NCBI RefSeq assembly: GCF_001557875.1
Contig: NZ_LNRF01000007.1
Coordinates: 124,001-188,000 of the forward strand
Origin: Vibrio splendidus
Lineage (GTDB): Bacteria > Pseudomonadota > Gammaproteobacteria > Enterobacterales > Vibrionaceae
Direction of reading: 5' to 3'
Length of the DNA: 64,000 nt
Shown here: positions 49,938 to 60,526 of the stretch, piece after piece
Position numbering within the stretch: the first letter of the stretch is position 1
Layout of the letters: every line of letters starts with the position of its first letter
Made by a program: the position numbers and the translations under genes
The notes under the pieces: model-generated
The model's database searches: none
What the model saw: the letters and a program-made list of their open reading frames with translations, nothing else
Told to the model about the DNA's origin: nothing

Positions 49938-50417
49938 ATGTTTGATATCGCTCTATACGAACCAGAAATTGCACCCAATACGGGTAACATCATCCGCCTA
50001 TGTGCTAACTGCGGCGCAAACCTGCACCTTATCGAACCACTTGGTTTTGATTTTGAAGAGAAGAAAGTTCGTCGTGCTGGTTTGGATTATCACGACCTAG
50101 CGCGTGTGAAGCGTCACAAGAACTTAGAAGCCTTCCTTGAGTATCTAGAGAATGAACGCGAGGGTGGCTTCCGCATCTTTGCTTGCACCACTAAAACGAC
50201 AGGTCACCACGTTGATGCGAAATTCCAACAAGGTGATGTATTGATGTTTGGCCCTGAGACTCGCGGCCTACCTGCTGAGTTCATCGAAAGCATGCCAATG
50301 GAACAACGTATTCGTATTCCAATGATGCCAGACGCGCGCAGCCTAAATCTGTCTAACGCAGTGGCAATCATTGCTTTTGAAGCATGGCGACAAATGGGTT
50401 TTGAAGGCGCGGTATAA
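49938..50417 (+). CDS. trmL: tRNA (cytidine/uridine-34-2'-O)-methyltransferase TrmL
   Basis: TrmL methylates the ribose of the wobble base in certain tRNA-Leu isoacceptors. The 159-residue SPOUT protein has the family start [19 protein letters not shown] and the knotted AdoMet-binding C-terminus with FGPETRGLP and [14 protein letters not shown]. It is close to E. coli YibK. It sits alone behind sodA. Confidence 0.96.
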   Translation: MFDIALYEPEIAPNTGNIIRLCANCGANLHLIEPLGFDFEEKKVRRAGLDYHDLARVKRHKNLEAFLEYLENEREGGFRIFACTTKTTGHHVDAKFQQGDVLMFGPETRGLPAEFIESMPMEQRIRIPMMPDARSLNLSNAVAIIAFEAWRQMGFEGAV

Positions 50418-50490
50418 TACCAATCGCAGTAAACAACCGCTCATCCGCCCTGTTATCTATTACTTGATATCACGAGTAAGTAATACTCAA

Positions 50491-50552
50491 TAAAAAAGGC
50501 TGTTACCGTTATCACTTTCTTACGAAGGATAAAAGTAACAGCCTTTTCTGTT
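50491..50552. terminator. Long terminator between trmL and fxsA
   Basis: AAAAGGCTGTTAC pairs with GTAACAGCCTTTT around a 30-base interior that itself pairs (TTATC with GATAA, CTTTC with GAAGG). T-runs occur on both strands, so it can serve both converging genes. Confidence 0.88.
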
Positions 50553-50584
50553 TTCCCCTCTATATAAAGAAGAGGAAAAGTGGA

Positions 50585-51109
50585 TTAGTTTAATCGGTTA
50601 CGATCGTTATCGTCGTCTTTCTTCTCAAACTCACCTTCAAAGGTGTTGCCATCTTTTGACTGGTCAAATGGGTCGCGATTGAATGGGTCTTGTCCAAAAT
50701 GGCTCTGACCAAAGCCGGTTTGTCCACCCGCATGGAAACCACCAGACATATTTTTAACCACCATTTTTTCCATCATTTTCTTGGCAATCATCGCTCTTGG
50801 TGCTGGTAGCAACACCAACATACCCAGCGCGTCTGTCATGAAACCCGGAGTCAGTAGTAATACGCCTGCAACCGCAAGCATCACGCCTTCAAGAATCTGT
50901 TGTGCCGGCATTTCGCCTTGTTGCAATCGACCTTGAACAGACATAAGTGTCTGAATACCTTGGCTACGAACAAGAGATGCACCAACAAATGCAGTAATCA
51001 AAACCAACGCAATAGTTGGCCACAATCCTAAGAAGCCACCAACTTGAATAAATAGCCCAATCTCAATGATGGGTACGAAGATAAATAGTAATAATAAGAT
51101 AGGAAACAC
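50585..51109 (-). CDS. fxsA: FxsA family membrane protein
   Basis: FxsA is an inner-membrane protein that, when overproduced in E. coli, relieves exclusion of phage T7 by the F plasmid; its normal role is unclear. The 174-residue protein has about four hydrophobic segments in residues 1-115, with the family motif TPGFMTDALG, and a hydrophilic Gly/Asp/Asn-rich tail (about 120-174). It lies upstream of and divergent from aspA, as in E. coli. Confidence 0.93.
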   Translation of the reverse strand: MFPILLLLFIFVPIIEIGLFIQVGGFLGLWPTIALVLITAFVGASLVRSQGIQTLMSVQGRLQQGEMPAQQILEGVMLAVAGVLLLTPGFMTDALGMLVLLPAPRAMIAKKMMEKMVVKNMSGGFHAGGQTGFGQSHFGQDPFNRDPFDQSKDGNTFEGEFEKKDDDNDRNRLN

Positions 51110-51393
51110 ACGCCCTCCTTTGTTACTTCCAGTTTACGCTGAAAGCCCTACCAATCTCAAATTTATCCTGTAAATAAGCGTGTTTATTGACCCGGAATAA
51201 GTTTGCTGAATATTGACGAAACAAAACCGAAAAAGGTGATCAACTTAATATTTTTATGCGCTAAGTACAGTATCATGTGCCACATAAGTCAGGACGGATT
51301 TATCAGCCCAATATTCTAGCGAACGGAGTATTTGCACACAGAATAGGCTAATAACTAACTATATAATCAGAATAATTCTCTAAGGATCCTGTT

Positions 51394-52845
51394 ATGGCTA
51401 CTCAATCAGAAGCTCAAGTTGAAGCTCCTCAAGCTACTCGTCTCGAAGAAGATCTATTAGGTCAACGTCATGTTCCGGCTGATGCTTACTACGGCATCCA
51501 CACTCTACGCGCAGTTGAAAACTTCAACATCTCAAATGTAACGATCTCAGATGTACCTGAATTCGTTCGCGGTATGGTAATGACCAAGAAAGCGGCGGCT
51601 TTAGCAAACAAAGAGTTAGGTGTAATCCCAAGCGAAGTGGCTAAATACATCATCCAAGCTTGTGACCTAATCCTAGACACGGGCAAGTGCATGGATCAGT
51701 TCCCATCGGACGTTTTCCAAGGTGGTGCTGGTACTTCTGTAAACATGAACGCGAACGAAGTTATTGCGAACGTGGCACTTGAACTTATGGGCAAAGAAAA
51801 AGGCCAATACGAGTTCATCAACCCAAATGACCATGTAAACCGCAGCCAATCTACAAACTGTGCTTACCCAACTGGCTTCCGTATCTCTGTTTACAACAGT
51901 GTTCGTAAACTGATCGACGCTATCGAATACCTAAAAGGCGCATTCGAGCTTAAGAGCCAAGAATTCAATACAATTTTGAAGATGGGTCGTACTCAACTTC
52001 AAGACGCAGTTCCAATGACGGTTGGCCAAGAGTTCCATGCTTGGGCAGTAACCATCAATGAAGAAATCAAAAACCTAGAATACACTTCAAAACTACTGCT
52101 TGAAGTAAACCTAGGCGCAACAGCTATCGGTACCGGTCTGAACGCAGCACCGGGTTACCAAGGCCTAGCAGTGAAACACCTAGCAGAAGTAACAGGCCTA
52201 GAGTGTGTTGCGGCTGAAGATTTAATCGAAGCAACGTCTGACTGTGGCGCATACGTAATGACGCACGGCGCACTTAAGCGTCTAGCGGTTAAACTGTCTA
52301 AGATCTGTAACGATTTACGTCTACTTTCTTCTGGTCCTCGTACTGGCCTGAACGAACTGAACCTACCTGAACTACAAGCTGGCTCTTCAATCATGCCTGC
52401 TAAAGTAAACCCAGTTGTACCTGAAGTAGTAAACCAAGTTTGCTTTAAAGTTCTAGGTAACGACAACACGGTTTCTTTCGCTGCAGAAGGTGGTCAACTG
52501 CAACTGAACGTTATGGAACCTGTAATCGCACAAAGCATGTTTGAGTCTCTAGATATCCTAACAAACGCATGTGTGAATCTACGCGACAAGTGTGTAGACG
52601 GCATTACTGTAAACAAAGAAGTATGTGAATCACACGTATTTAACTCTATCGGCATCGTAACTTACCTAAACCCATACATTGGCCACCACGAGGGTGACAT
52701 TGTCGGTAAGATCTGTGCTGAAACAGGTAAGAGTGTGCGTGATGTGGTTCTAGAGCGCGGTTTATTAACCGAAGAAGAGCTTGATGACATTTTCTCTGTT
52801 GAAAATTTAATGCATCCTCAGTATAAAGCAAAACGCTACGAATAA
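51394..52845 (+). CDS. aspA: Aspartate ammonia-lyase
   Basis: AspA reversibly splits aspartate into fumarate and ammonia. The 483-residue fumarase/aspartase-family protein has the substrate-loop signature [11 protein letters not shown] (near 330) and earlier [20 protein letters not shown]. The N-terminal 15 residues are a short extension compared with E. coli. It is followed by dcuA; the pair supports fumarate respiration and aspartate/fumarate exchange. Confidence 0.97.
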   Translation: MATQSEAQVEAPQATRLEEDLLGQRHVPADAYYGIHTLRAVENFNISNVTISDVPEFVRGMVMTKKAAALANKELGVIPSEVAKYIIQACDLILDTGKCMDQFPSDVFQGGAGTSVNMNANEVIANVALELMGKEKGQYEFINPNDHVNRSQSTNCAYPTGFRISVYNSVRKLIDAIEYLKGAFELKSQEFNTILKMGRTQLQDAVPMTVGQEFHAWAVTINEEIKNLEYTSKLLLEVNLGATAIGTGLNAAPGYQGLAVKHLAEVTGLECVAAEDLIEATSDCGAYVMTHGALKRLAVKLSKICNDLRLLSSGPRTGLNELNLPELQAGSSIMPAKVNPVVPEVVNQVCFKVLGNDNTVSFAAEGGQLQLNVMEPVIAQSMFESLDILTNACVNLRDKCVDGITVNKEVCESHVFNSIGIVTYLNPYIGHHEGDIVGKICAETGKSVRDVVLERGLLTEEELDDIFSVENLMHPQYKAKRYE

Positions 52846-52853
52846 CGTTAGCG

Positions 52854-52883
52854 AAAAAGGGCTCCAAGCGGAGCCCTTTTTTA
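52854..52883 (+). terminator. Terminator after aspA
   Basis: AAAAAGGGCTCC pairs with GGAGCCCTTTTTT around a 4-base loop, 10 bases past the aspA stop. Confidence 0.95.
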
Positions 52884-52964
52884 GGCTCCAATACGGTTAA
52901 CCCTGCTTATTATGTGGATTTCCATTGGTTGCGTTTTTGCTAAATTGAATCTAAATCATAGAAC

Positions 52965-53003
52965 TATTATGTGAACATTCCATCGGCGAATGTTCACATA
53001 ATA
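52965..53003. repeat. 16-bp perfect inverted repeat just upstream of dcuA
   Basis: TATTATGTGAACATTC (52965-52980) and its exact reverse complement (52988-53003) flank a 7-base spacer. It ends 22 bases before the dcuA ATG. No T-run follows, so it is not a normal terminator. It may be an operator or a 5'-UTR hairpin close to the ribosome-binding site. Identity unknown. Confidence 0.9.
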
Positions 53004-53025
53004 AAATCTAAATGAGGTGTTACTT

Positions 53026-54333
53026 ATGATTGCAGTAGAACTATTTATCGTCCTGCTCTTTATCTTTTTGGGGGCCAGAATTGGCGGTATCGGTATTGGT
53101 TTTGCCGGTGGTGCTGGTGTTATTGCCCTTTCACTTATTCTTGGCGTTCCAACAAGCCAATCTTTCATCCCGATCGACGTAATCTTGATCATCATGTCGG
53201 TTATTACCGCTATTGCTGCAATGCAAGTTGCTGGCGGTATGGACTGGTTGGTGCAAATTGCAGAAAACTTTTTGCGTAAACACCCTGAACGCATCACCTT
53301 TTACGCGCCGATTGTGACCTTTGTAATGACACTAATGGCGGGTACTGGTCACACAGCATTCTCTACGCTTCCTGTTATTGCAGAAGTAGCGAAAGGCCAA
53401 GGTGTTCGTCCTTCGCGTCCACTGTCTATCGCGGTTGTCGCTTCTCAAATTGCTATCACAGCTTCGCCAATCTCGGCTGCAGTTGTCGCTTTCGCAGCAA
53501 TGCTGGCACCATTTGGTGTTGATTACCTAACGCTATTGATGGTTTGTATCCCAACAACCTTCATCGCTTGTATGGTTGGTGCTGTTGTTGCGAACTACAT
53601 GGGTAGCGAACTGAAAGACGATCCTGTTTACCAAGAACGTCTAGAGAAAGGTCTAATCAAACTGGCGACAGAAGAGAAACGCGAAATATTGCCAACAGCG
53701 AAGAAAGCAACGTACATCTTCCTAGCTGCGATTGGTTTCGTGGTTTGTTACGCAGCGGCTATCTCTAGCTCTGTTGGCCTAATTGAAAACCCAGCGCTAG
53801 GTCGTAACGAAGCGATCATGTCTGTGATGCTGGCAGCAGCAGCGGCTATCGTGATGTTCACTAAGATTGATGCAGCGAAGATCTCTTCAGCGCCAACGTT
53901 CCGCTCTGGCATGACAGCGTGTGTATGTGTACTTGGTGTGGCTTGGTTAGGTTCAACGTTTGTAAACGCACACGTTGCTGAAATCAAAGACGTAGCAGGC
54001 GCTCTACTGGCTGATTACCCATGGATGCTGGCTCTTGTTCTGTTCTTCGCTTCTATGCTGCTTTACTCTCAAGGCGCAACAACGGTTGCACTGATGCCTG
54101 CAGCACTAGCGATTGGCGTAGCACCACTAACAGCCGTTGCTTCTTTTGCTGCGGTAAGTGCGCTGTTTGTACTGCCAACTTACCCTACGCTACTAGCGGC
54201 AGTTGAAATGGATGACACAGGCTCAACACGTATCGGTAACTACGTATTCAACCACCCATTCTTCATTCCAGGTGTGGTAACAATCAGTACTGCGGTAGCA
54301 CTAGGCTTCGCATTCGGCGGTTTGTTTATCTAA
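53026..54333 (+). CDS. dcuA: Anaerobic C4-dicarboxylate transporter DcuA
   Basis: DcuA exchanges aspartate, fumarate and succinate across the inner membrane. The 435-residue protein has about ten transmembrane helices and the Dcu family motifs GARIGGIGIGFAGG near the start and AQITASPIS-like (SQIAITASPISAAVV). The N-terminus matches DcuA better than DcuB. The ATG at 53026 is chosen because GAGGT lies 7 bases upstream; a GTG three codons earlier overlaps that site. In E. coli aspA-dcuA is followed by cutA and dsbD; here the arginine deiminase cluster follows. Confidence 0.94.
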   Translation: MIAVELFIVLLFIFLGARIGGIGIGFAGGAGVIALSLILGVPTSQSFIPIDVILIIMSVITAIAAMQVAGGMDWLVQIAENFLRKHPERITFYAPIVTFVMTLMAGTGHTAFSTLPVIAEVAKGQGVRPSRPLSIAVVASQIAITASPISAAVVAFAAMLAPFGVDYLTLLMVCIPTTFIACMVGAVVANYMGSELKDDPVYQERLEKGLIKLATEEKREILPTAKKATYIFLAAIGFVVCYAAAISSSVGLIENPALGRNEAIMSVMLAAAAAIVMFTKIDAAKISSAPTFRSGMTACVCVLGVAWLGSTFVNAHVAEIKDVAGALLADYPWMLALVLFFASMLLYSQGATTVALMPAALAIGVAPLTAVASFAAVSALFVLPTYPTLLAAVEMDDTGSTRIGNYVFNHPFFIPGVVTISTAVALGFAFGGLFI

Positions 54334-54357
54334 CATACGCTGGCGTATTGAACATTT

Positions 54358-54386
54358 AAAAGGAGGCTTCGGCTTCCTTTTTTGTT
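54358..54386 (+). terminator. Terminator after dcuA
   Basis: AAAAGGAGGC pairs with GCTTCCTTTT (one mismatch) around a TTCG loop, then TTTG. Confidence 0.88.
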
Positions 54387-54404
54387 TTCTGCTAAATGTA
54401 TTAT

Positions 54405-54418
54405 TTGATACGCATCAA
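54405..54418. promoter_or_regulatory. FNR box
   Basis: TTGAT-ACGC-ATCAA is a perfect FNR consensus. It lies 72 bases past dcuA and 424 bases before the permease gene, so if active it would give a long 5' UTR or work at a distance. FNR control of arginine deiminase genes is common in other bacteria. The rest of 54419-54841 is AT-rich with no ORF. Confidence 0.7.
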
Positions 54419-54457
54419 ATAACCATTATAAAATTCAAAAACGGCTTAAAAATAAAG

Positions 54458-54475
54458 TTTGAATAAAATTCCAAG
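54458..54475. promoter_or_regulatory. Candidate ARG box upstream of the permease gene
   Basis: TTTGAATAAAATTCCAAG matches about 11 of 14 core positions of an ArgR site. A related element reading TTTTGAATTTTATAATGG on the minus strand lies at 54423-54440. Low-confidence, but near the FNR box and upstream of arginine genes. Confidence 0.35.
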
Positions 54476-54841
54476 ATTATTCTAACCGTTCATAAACAAC
54501 ACCTACCAAATCAATCCTCCCCCACTTACCCTTAATCCACAACGAATATTAATCCAAGCTAACTAACCAAAAAACCTTGCCATTTTTTTACCATTTTCTA
54601 ACCCATTCATTAGCCATTATTTTTGTGAACAGCACCAAACTTAAATTCCAACGTAAGGAATAAAATAACCGCAGCTAAAATAAATCTAACTTCATTTGGA
54701 TTGGTAAATATAAAAACATTAAATTAAAACATCCAACTTTATATCGTTGAATATTTTATAAGTGTCAAGGTATTTACAATCTATAAATCATTAGTCGCTA
54801 ATTCACATCACTTCTATTGAAGATGATGTAAGGAGATAGCC

Positions 54842-56290
54842 ATGACAACTCAAACGATACCAAGCGAGAAAAAAAAGGGCGGCTTCTTTGCCAACTTTAA
54901 ATTCCCTTCTGCCTATACCATTCTATTTATTCTCATTGCGTTCGTCGCTCTGCTTACCTGGATTGTTCCAGCAGGCCAATACGACCGCGCAATGAATGAA
55001 GAGCTAGGTCGAGAAGTACCCGTAACCGGCACCTATCAAGCGGTAGAAGGTAACCCTCAAGGCGTGATTGATGTACTGCTAGCGCCTATTGATGGCTTCT
55101 ACGACCACAATAGCTATGAAGCGGCAGCTATCGACGTTTCACTATTCATCTTAATCATCGGTGGCTTCTTAGGGCTAGTAACCAAAACAGGCGCCATTGA
55201 TGCAGGTATCGAACGCGTTACCGCCCGCTTAGAGGGGCGAGAAGAGTTGATGATACCAATACTGATGGCACTGTTTGCCGCTGGCGGTACTGTCTATGGC
55301 ATGGCGGAAGAGTCACTGCCCTTCTATACATTGCTGGTGCCTGTAATGATGGCTGCTCGCTTTGACCCTCTTGTTGCAGCTGCGACCGTACTACTTGGTG
55401 CAGGGATTGGGGTACTGGGCTCAACGATTAACCCATTCGCAACCGTGATCGCTGCTAACGCCTCTGGTATTCCATTTACAGACGGTATCGTGTTGCGTAT
55501 TGCGATGTTGATTATTGGTTGGGGGATTTGTGTTGCCTACGTGATGCGTTACGCAAGAATGGTTCAAGCCGACCCAACAACATCGATTGTCTACGACAAG
55601 TACGAAGAGAACAAAGCGCACTTCTTAGGTAATGCAAGCGGCGAAAAACTTGAGTTCACGGCAACTCGCAAACTGATTCTGACCATTTTTGCTGGCTCCT
55701 TCGCTGTAATGATTTACGGTGTATCTGTTGCTGGATGGTGGATGGCTGAGATCTCAGCGATGTTCCTAGCAGCGACCATCATCGTCGGTATTGTCGCTCG
55801 TATGAGCGAAGAAGAGTTTACCACCAGCTTCATTGACGGTGCCCGCGACCTACTTGGTGTAGCGCTTATCATAGGTATTGCACGTGGTATCGTAGTTGTG
55901 ATGGACCGCGGTATGATCACCGATACGATTCTCTTTTCTGCAGAACAAATGGTGACTGGCCTTTCTTCAGTTATCTTTATTAACGTTATGTTCTTCTTAG
56001 AGATTCTACTGTCATTCTTAGTACCGTCGACGTCAGGCTTGGCAGTGCTCACTATGCCAATCATGGCACCGCTGGCTGACTTTGCAGGTGTAGGTCGTGA
56101 CCTTGTTATCACGGCTTACCAATCGGCATCTGGCTTGGTGAACCTAATCACCCCAACCTCTGCGGTGGTAATGGGTGGCTTGGCCATTGCTCGTGTCCCT
56201 TATGTACGCTGGGTTAAATGGGTAATGCCATTAGTCGGTATCTTAATGGTGTTCTGCATTGTTGTACTGAGTATTGGTGCGCTGATCTAA
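54842..56290 (+). CDS. YfcC family permease, probable arginine/ornithine carrier of the deiminase pathway
   Basis: A 482-residue inner-membrane protein with about eleven to twelve transmembrane helices, of the YfcC/DcuC-like superfamily. Motifs include TWIVPAGQYDR at the start, GGTVYGMAEESLPFY in the middle and FLVPSTSGLAVLTMPIMAPL late, typical of the family. It is unlike the APC-type ArcD of Pseudomonas. Its position before arcA and arcC suggests arginine-ornithine exchange, which is an inference. It ends at its own terminator and is 805 bases from arcA. Confidence 0.85.
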   Translation: MTTQTIPSEKKKGGFFANFKFPSAYTILFILIAFVALLTWIVPAGQYDRAMNEELGREVPVTGTYQAVEGNPQGVIDVLLAPIDGFYDHNSYEAAAIDVSLFILIIGGFLGLVTKTGAIDAGIERVTARLEGREELMIPILMALFAAGGTVYGMAEESLPFYTLLVPVMMAARFDPLVAAATVLLGAGIGVLGSTINPFATVIAANASGIPFTDGIVLRIAMLIIGWGICVAYVMRYARMVQADPTTSIVYDKYEENKAHFLGNASGEKLEFTATRKLILTIFAGSFAVMIYGVSVAGWWMAEISAMFLAATIIVGIVARMSEEEFTTSFIDGARDLLGVALIIGIARGIVVVMDRGMITDTILFSAEQMVTGLSSVIFINVMFFLEILLSFLVPSTSGLAVLTMPIMAPLADFAGVGRDLVITAYQSASGLVNLITPTSAVVMGGLAIARVPYVRWVKWVMPLVGILMVFCIVVLSIGALI

Positions 56291-56319
56291 TTCAAAACAC
56301 CCTATCCCATTATCATCCC

Positions 56320-56347
56320 AAGCCGCTTCTATAGCGGCTTTTTTTAT
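56320..56347 (+). terminator. Terminator after the YfcC-like gene
   Basis: AAGCCGCT pairs with AGCGGCTT around a 5-base loop, then TTTTTATT. Confidence 0.93.
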
Positions 56348-57095
56348 TAGTACTTCTTGATGTAGTCCCCATCATTCAAACACCCCTCAAAGCTGTACAG
56401 TCGATATTTAAGGCATGTTTCCTTAGTAGCAAAGTTCAACTAAACCCAAAACACTCGCAATAGAAGAATCTATCCTATTTTTAAACATCAAATTAGCTTG
56501 ATGAAATAACACTCTATTTTCAGCCATGATGTTTAAAAAAATAGTTAGTCACTTATTAGAGTTAATTATATTTAAAGTAATTTACAGTCTAATAAATAGA
56601 TGAGGGTTAATGCCATTTTTTATCAAAAAACACTCTTAAACAGCCGATTTTAAAATGTGATCACAACAGCTTTATTCGCATTTACTTTGTTAATAAATAA
56701 TTAATTCCACATTCAAAATTAAATATCTAAATAGAAACATTGCATACTTCCAAACTAAGTACACTCTTATCAATAAAATTATTCTGCATATAATCCCTAG
56801 CAAATTAGATTCTAGGAAGCTTCATCAAAAAAGCGTGCATAAAGTTCCCTATCAGCTAACTATTTAGAATGTAATCGTCATGACTAAAAGTGCATAAAGT
56901 TTGTTAAAACCCTTAATTTCAAAGGGCTGCAGGATAAAAATTGATTTGTGATAGATCTCTAAGAATACCTGACTAGCAGGCGTAATATTAATTCCAGACA
57001 AGAGACATGAATAAAATAATTCATTCTTCTCAACTGAAAATAAATAATTACTCTTAGCGATAAAAGTAATTCAAATATATAAGAGAGAGACGATC
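56348..57095. promoter_or_regulatory. Long AT-rich control region upstream of arcA
   Basis: About 750 bases with no supportable ORF. It contains a 12-base direct repeat GTGCATAAAGTT at 56835-56846 and 56890-56901, a TGTGATCACA palindrome at 56656-56665, and TGAAT-N6-ATTCA (57008-57023) followed by TGAAAATAAATAATTA. The last two resemble ArgR arms but with wrong spacing. The ribosome-binding site of arcA is AGAGAGA near 57081-57088. Confidence 0.45.
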
Positions 57096-58319
57096 ATGAG
57101 TAAGTTCTATGTAGGTTCTGAAATAGGTCAATTACGCCGCGTTCTAGTTCACCGCCCAAGACGTGCACTGACTCACCTAACACCCTCTAACTGTCACGAT
57201 TTGCTATTTGATGACGTACTGGCTGTTGAGCGTGCAGGTAAAGAGCATGATGCATTTACTAAAACACTACGTGATCAAGGTGTTGAAGTTCTTCTTCTTA
57301 CTGACCTACTAGCAGACACACTAGCAGTGCCAGAAGCAAAAGATTGGCTTTTGAATCATCAAGTTTCTGATTACCGCTTGGGTAAAACTTTTGCTAACGA
57401 TGTGCGTTGCTACTTAGGCGACTTACCGAACCTTGATCTAGCAAAAATCCTAACGGGTGGTCTGTCTTACGCTGAGATGCCAATGAAATCATCTTCAATG
57501 ATGCAAGGCATGCACGCACCGACCGACTTCATTATCGAACCGCTACCAAACCACCTATTTACTCGTGACACATCTTGCTGGGTATACGGTGGCGTATCTA
57601 TCAACCCGATGGCGAAACCTGCTCGCCAACGTGAAACCAACCACGTTCGCGCTATTTACCGCTGGCACCCAACATTCGCTGGCCAAGACTTCATTAAATA
57701 CTTTGGTGATGAAGAAAATATCAGCTACGACAACTCAACGATTGAAGGTGGTGACGTTCTTGTTATCGGTCGTGGCACAGTTCTTATCGGTATGTCTGAG
57801 CGTACAACAGCACAAGGTGTTGAGCACTTAGCGTCTAGCCTATTCAAACACGGTCAAGCGAAACAAGTTATCGCAATGCAACTACCAAAACACCGCTCTT
57901 GCATGCACTTAGACACCGTTATGACTCACATGAACGAAGATACCTTCTCTGTTTACCCTGAAGTTGTAAGTAAAGACGTGCAGTGCTGGAACCTAACTGG
58001 CGATGAGTCTGGCGCAGTGAAAGTAAAAGAAGAGGGCTACTTCGTAACGGCTATCGAAAAAGCACTTGGCGTAGACAAGCTAAACCTAATCACGACCGGT
58101 GGTGACAACTTCCATGCAGAACGCGAACAGTGGAACGATGCGAACAACGTTCTTACCGTTAAACCAGGCGTTGTTATTGGCTACGAAGGCAATACATACA
58201 CCAACGAAAAATACGACAAAGCAGGCATCACGGTTCTTCCTATCCCTGGAGATGAACTTGGCCGCGGTCGCGGTGGCGCACGCTGCATGAGCTGCCCAAT
58301 TGAGCGTGATGGTATCTAA
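57096..58319 (+). CDS. arcA: Arginine deiminase
   Basis: ArcA hydrolyses arginine to citrulline and ammonia, the first step of the ATP-yielding deiminase pathway. The 407-residue protein has the family motifs [34 protein letters not shown] and the C-terminal catalytic Cys397 in [14 protein letters not shown]. It is the first gene of the arcA-arcC-argF group. Not to be confused with the ArcA redox response regulator. Confidence 0.97.
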   Translation: MSKFYVGSEIGQLRRVLVHRPRRALTHLTPSNCHDLLFDDVLAVERAGKEHDAFTKTLRDQGVEVLLLTDLLADTLAVPEAKDWLLNHQVSDYRLGKTFANDVRCYLGDLPNLDLAKILTGGLSYAEMPMKSSSMMQGMHAPTDFIIEPLPNHLFTRDTSCWVYGGVSINPMAKPARQRETNHVRAIYRWHPTFAGQDFIKYFGDEENISYDNSTIEGGDVLVIGRGTVLIGMSERTTAQGVEHLASSLFKHGQAKQVIAMQLPKHRSCMHLDTVMTHMNEDTFSVYPEVVSKDVQCWNLTGDESGAVKVKEEGYFVTAIEKALGVDKLNLITTGGDNFHAEREQWNDANNVLTVKPGVVIGYEGNTYTNEKYDKAGITVLPIPGDELGRGRGGARCMSCPIERDGI

Positions 58320-58390
58320 TCACTAAGACGAAACGGCCAAGTTGAACAACCTTAAATAATCTCAGCTTGGCCAAATGAGAGAACACAATT

Positions 58391-59302
58391 ATGACTAAGC
58401 AAACTGTTGTTGTCGCACTCGGTGGAAACGCCCTACTTCGTCGCGGTGAGCCGTTAGAAGCCGATGTTCAGCGCCGTAATATTGAAACAGCTGTTAAAAC
58501 CATCTCTGAAATCGCGAAAGTGTACAACGTGGTTTTAGTTCACGGTAATGGTCCACAAGTTGGTTTACTTGCTCTGCAAGGTTTGGAATACAAAAAAGTA
58601 AATCCGTATCCGTTGGATGTGTTGGGCAGTGAGACTCAAGGCATGATCGGCTACATGTTGATGCAGGAGTTCAAAAACTATCTGCCTAACCGCAACATCT
58701 CATGCATGTTGACGCAAATGACAGTTGATCCAAACGATCCTGCGTTCGCAGATCCAACCAAGCCGATTGGCCCGATCTACGAAGAAGCTGAAGCGCGTGA
58801 ATTGGCAGAGAAATTCCACTGGATCGTTAAACCAGACGGCCAACACTTCCGTCGCGTGGTGCCAAGCCCACGCCCTACTGGCATTGTTGAGCACGAAGCA
58901 ATCACCCAACTTATCGATGCAGGCCACCTAGTGATTTGTACTGGCGGCGGTGGCATCCCAGTCAAAAAAGAAAACGGCAAATTAGTCGGTGTTGAAGCGG
59001 TTATCGACAAAGACATGTCAGCGGCTTTCTTAGCGAAACAACTGGATGCGGATGCGCTGCTTATTTTGACCGATGCTGACGCTGTTTACCTTGACTGGGG
59101 AAAAACGACTCAACACGCACTGCGTAGCACTACACCAAGTGAACTGGCGCAATTCGAATTTGATGCAGGCTCAATGGGGCCAAAAATTGAAGCGTCGTGC
59201 GAATTCATCCAACAAGGCGGCAAGGTCGTCGGTATCGGTGCGCTCGAAGATGGTTTGCAAATCCTGCAAGGCCTGGCGGGCACCAATATCACCAAAGATT
59301 AA
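58391..59302 (+). CDS. arcC: Carbamate kinase
   Basis: ArcC makes ATP from carbamoyl phosphate and ADP, giving ammonia and CO2. The 303-residue amino-acid-kinase-fold protein has VALGGNALLRRG at the N-terminus, VHGNGPQVGLLA, CTGGGGIPV and LTDADAVYLDWGK. It starts 71 bases after arcA. It competes for carbamoyl phosphate with the neighbouring argF and pyrBI products. Confidence 0.97.
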   Translation: MTKQTVVVALGGNALLRRGEPLEADVQRRNIETAVKTISEIAKVYNVVLVHGNGPQVGLLALQGLEYKKVNPYPLDVLGSETQGMIGYMLMQEFKNYLPNRNISCMLTQMTVDPNDPAFADPTKPIGPIYEEAEARELAEKFHWIVKPDGQHFRRVVPSPRPTGIVEHEAITQLIDAGHLVICTGGGGIPVKKENGKLVGVEAVIDKDMSAAFLAKQLDADALLILTDADAVYLDWGKTTQHALRSTTPSELAQFEFDAGSMGPKIEASCEFIQQGGKVVGIGALEDGLQILQGLAGTNITKD

Positions 59303-59443
59303 TCCACTCGCGAGCTTTTCAAGCCTTGCGAGAAAACTGAATCACCGTTTGAACTGAAATTAATACACAAAAATTGAATCGCGCTTTCTTGAATTTTCTT
59401 TCCCTGTAACAGGAAAGCGCCTAAATCTAAGAAGGAATACATC

Positions 59444-60454
59444 ATGGCTTTTAACCTACGCAATCGTAACTTCCTAAAACTACTAGATTTCACTCCACGC
59501 GAAATTCAACACTTGTTAGATCTTTCTATGGAGCTAAAAAAAGCGAAGTACAACGGTTACGAACAGCCAACACTGACTGGCAAAAACATTGCACTTATCT
59601 TTGAGAAAACCTCAACTCGTACTCGCTGTGCATTTGAAGTTGCGGCATTCGACCAAGGTGCTCGCGTGTCTTACTTAGGCCCATCTGGCTCTCAAATTGG
59701 CCACAAAGAATCAATGAAAGATACCGCTCGCGTTCTTGGCCGTATGTACGATGGCATTGAATACCGCGGCTTCGGTCAAGAAATCGTTGAAGAGCTAGGC
59801 GCTTACGCTGGAGTTCCAGTATGGAATGGTTTGACTGACGAATTCCACCCAACTCAAATCTTGGCTGACTTCCTAACCATGACGGAATACGGCCGTGGTA
59901 AACAACTGCATGAAATCAGCTTTGCTTACCTAGGCGATGCTCGTAACAACATGGGCAACTCTCTGATGGTTGGCGCAGCGAAAATGGGTATGGATATCCG
60001 CCTTGTAGCTCCAAAGCAATTCTGGCCACAAGAAGAGCTACTAGCTCAATGTCGTGAAATCGCAGAACGCACTGGCGGCAAAATCACGCTAACAGAAGAT
60101 GTTCAAGAAGGCGTGCAAGGTTGTGATTTCCTATACACCGATGTTTGGGTATCCATGGGCGAAGCGAAAGAAGCATGGGCTGAGCGTATCAACCTAATGA
60201 TGCCTTACCAAGTGAACATGGAAATGATCAAAGCAACAGGCAACCCACATGTGAAATTCATGCACTGCCTACCGGCTTTCCACGGCGAAGATACAACAGT
60301 CGGTAAGCAACTTGCTGCTGAATATCCGCAACTTAAAGATGGCGTAGAAGTGACAGATGAAGTAGTCGAGTCTGAATACTCAATCGTATTCGATGAAGCA
60401 GAAAACCGCATGCACACCATCAAAGCAGTCATGGTTGCGACACTAGGCAGCTAA
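59444..60454 (+). CDS. argF: Ornithine carbamoyltransferase
   Basis: Interconverts ornithine plus carbamoyl phosphate and citrulline plus phosphate. The 336-residue protein has the carbamoyl-phosphate motif [12 protein letters not shown] (about 53-64), the ornithine loop [11 protein letters not shown] and the active-site [10 protein letters not shown]. No other argF is seen, and it is missing from argCBG, so this one enzyme may serve both synthesis and the deiminase pathway. The name arcB would stress its catabolic position. Sequence alone does not tell whether it is biased to one direction. Confidence 0.95.
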   Translation: MAFNLRNRNFLKLLDFTPREIQHLLDLSMELKKAKYNGYEQPTLTGKNIALIFEKTSTRTRCAFEVAAFDQGARVSYLGPSGSQIGHKESMKDTARVLGRMYDGIEYRGFGQEIVEELGAYAGVPVWNGLTDEFHPTQILADFLTMTEYGRGKQLHEISFAYLGDARNNMGNSLMVGAAKMGMDIRLVAPKQFWPQEELLAQCREIAERTGGKITLTEDVQEGVQGCDFLYTDVWVSMGEAKEAWAERINLMMPYQVNMEMIKATGNPHVKFMHCLPAFHGEDTTVGKQLAAEYPQLKDGVEVTDEVVESEYSIVFDEAENRMHTIKAVMVATLGS

Positions 60455-60526
60455 TAAGTTAATAAATTAAAAAGTTAAGCACTCACTTGTTCGCAAGACA
60501 TTGACAAGTTAAGTGCAATAACAGGG

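Noticed and set aside
56656..56665. TGTGATCACA as a CRP site
   Set aside because: The half-sites have no 6-base spacer as in TGTGA-N6-TCACA, and only the left half fits the longer consensus.
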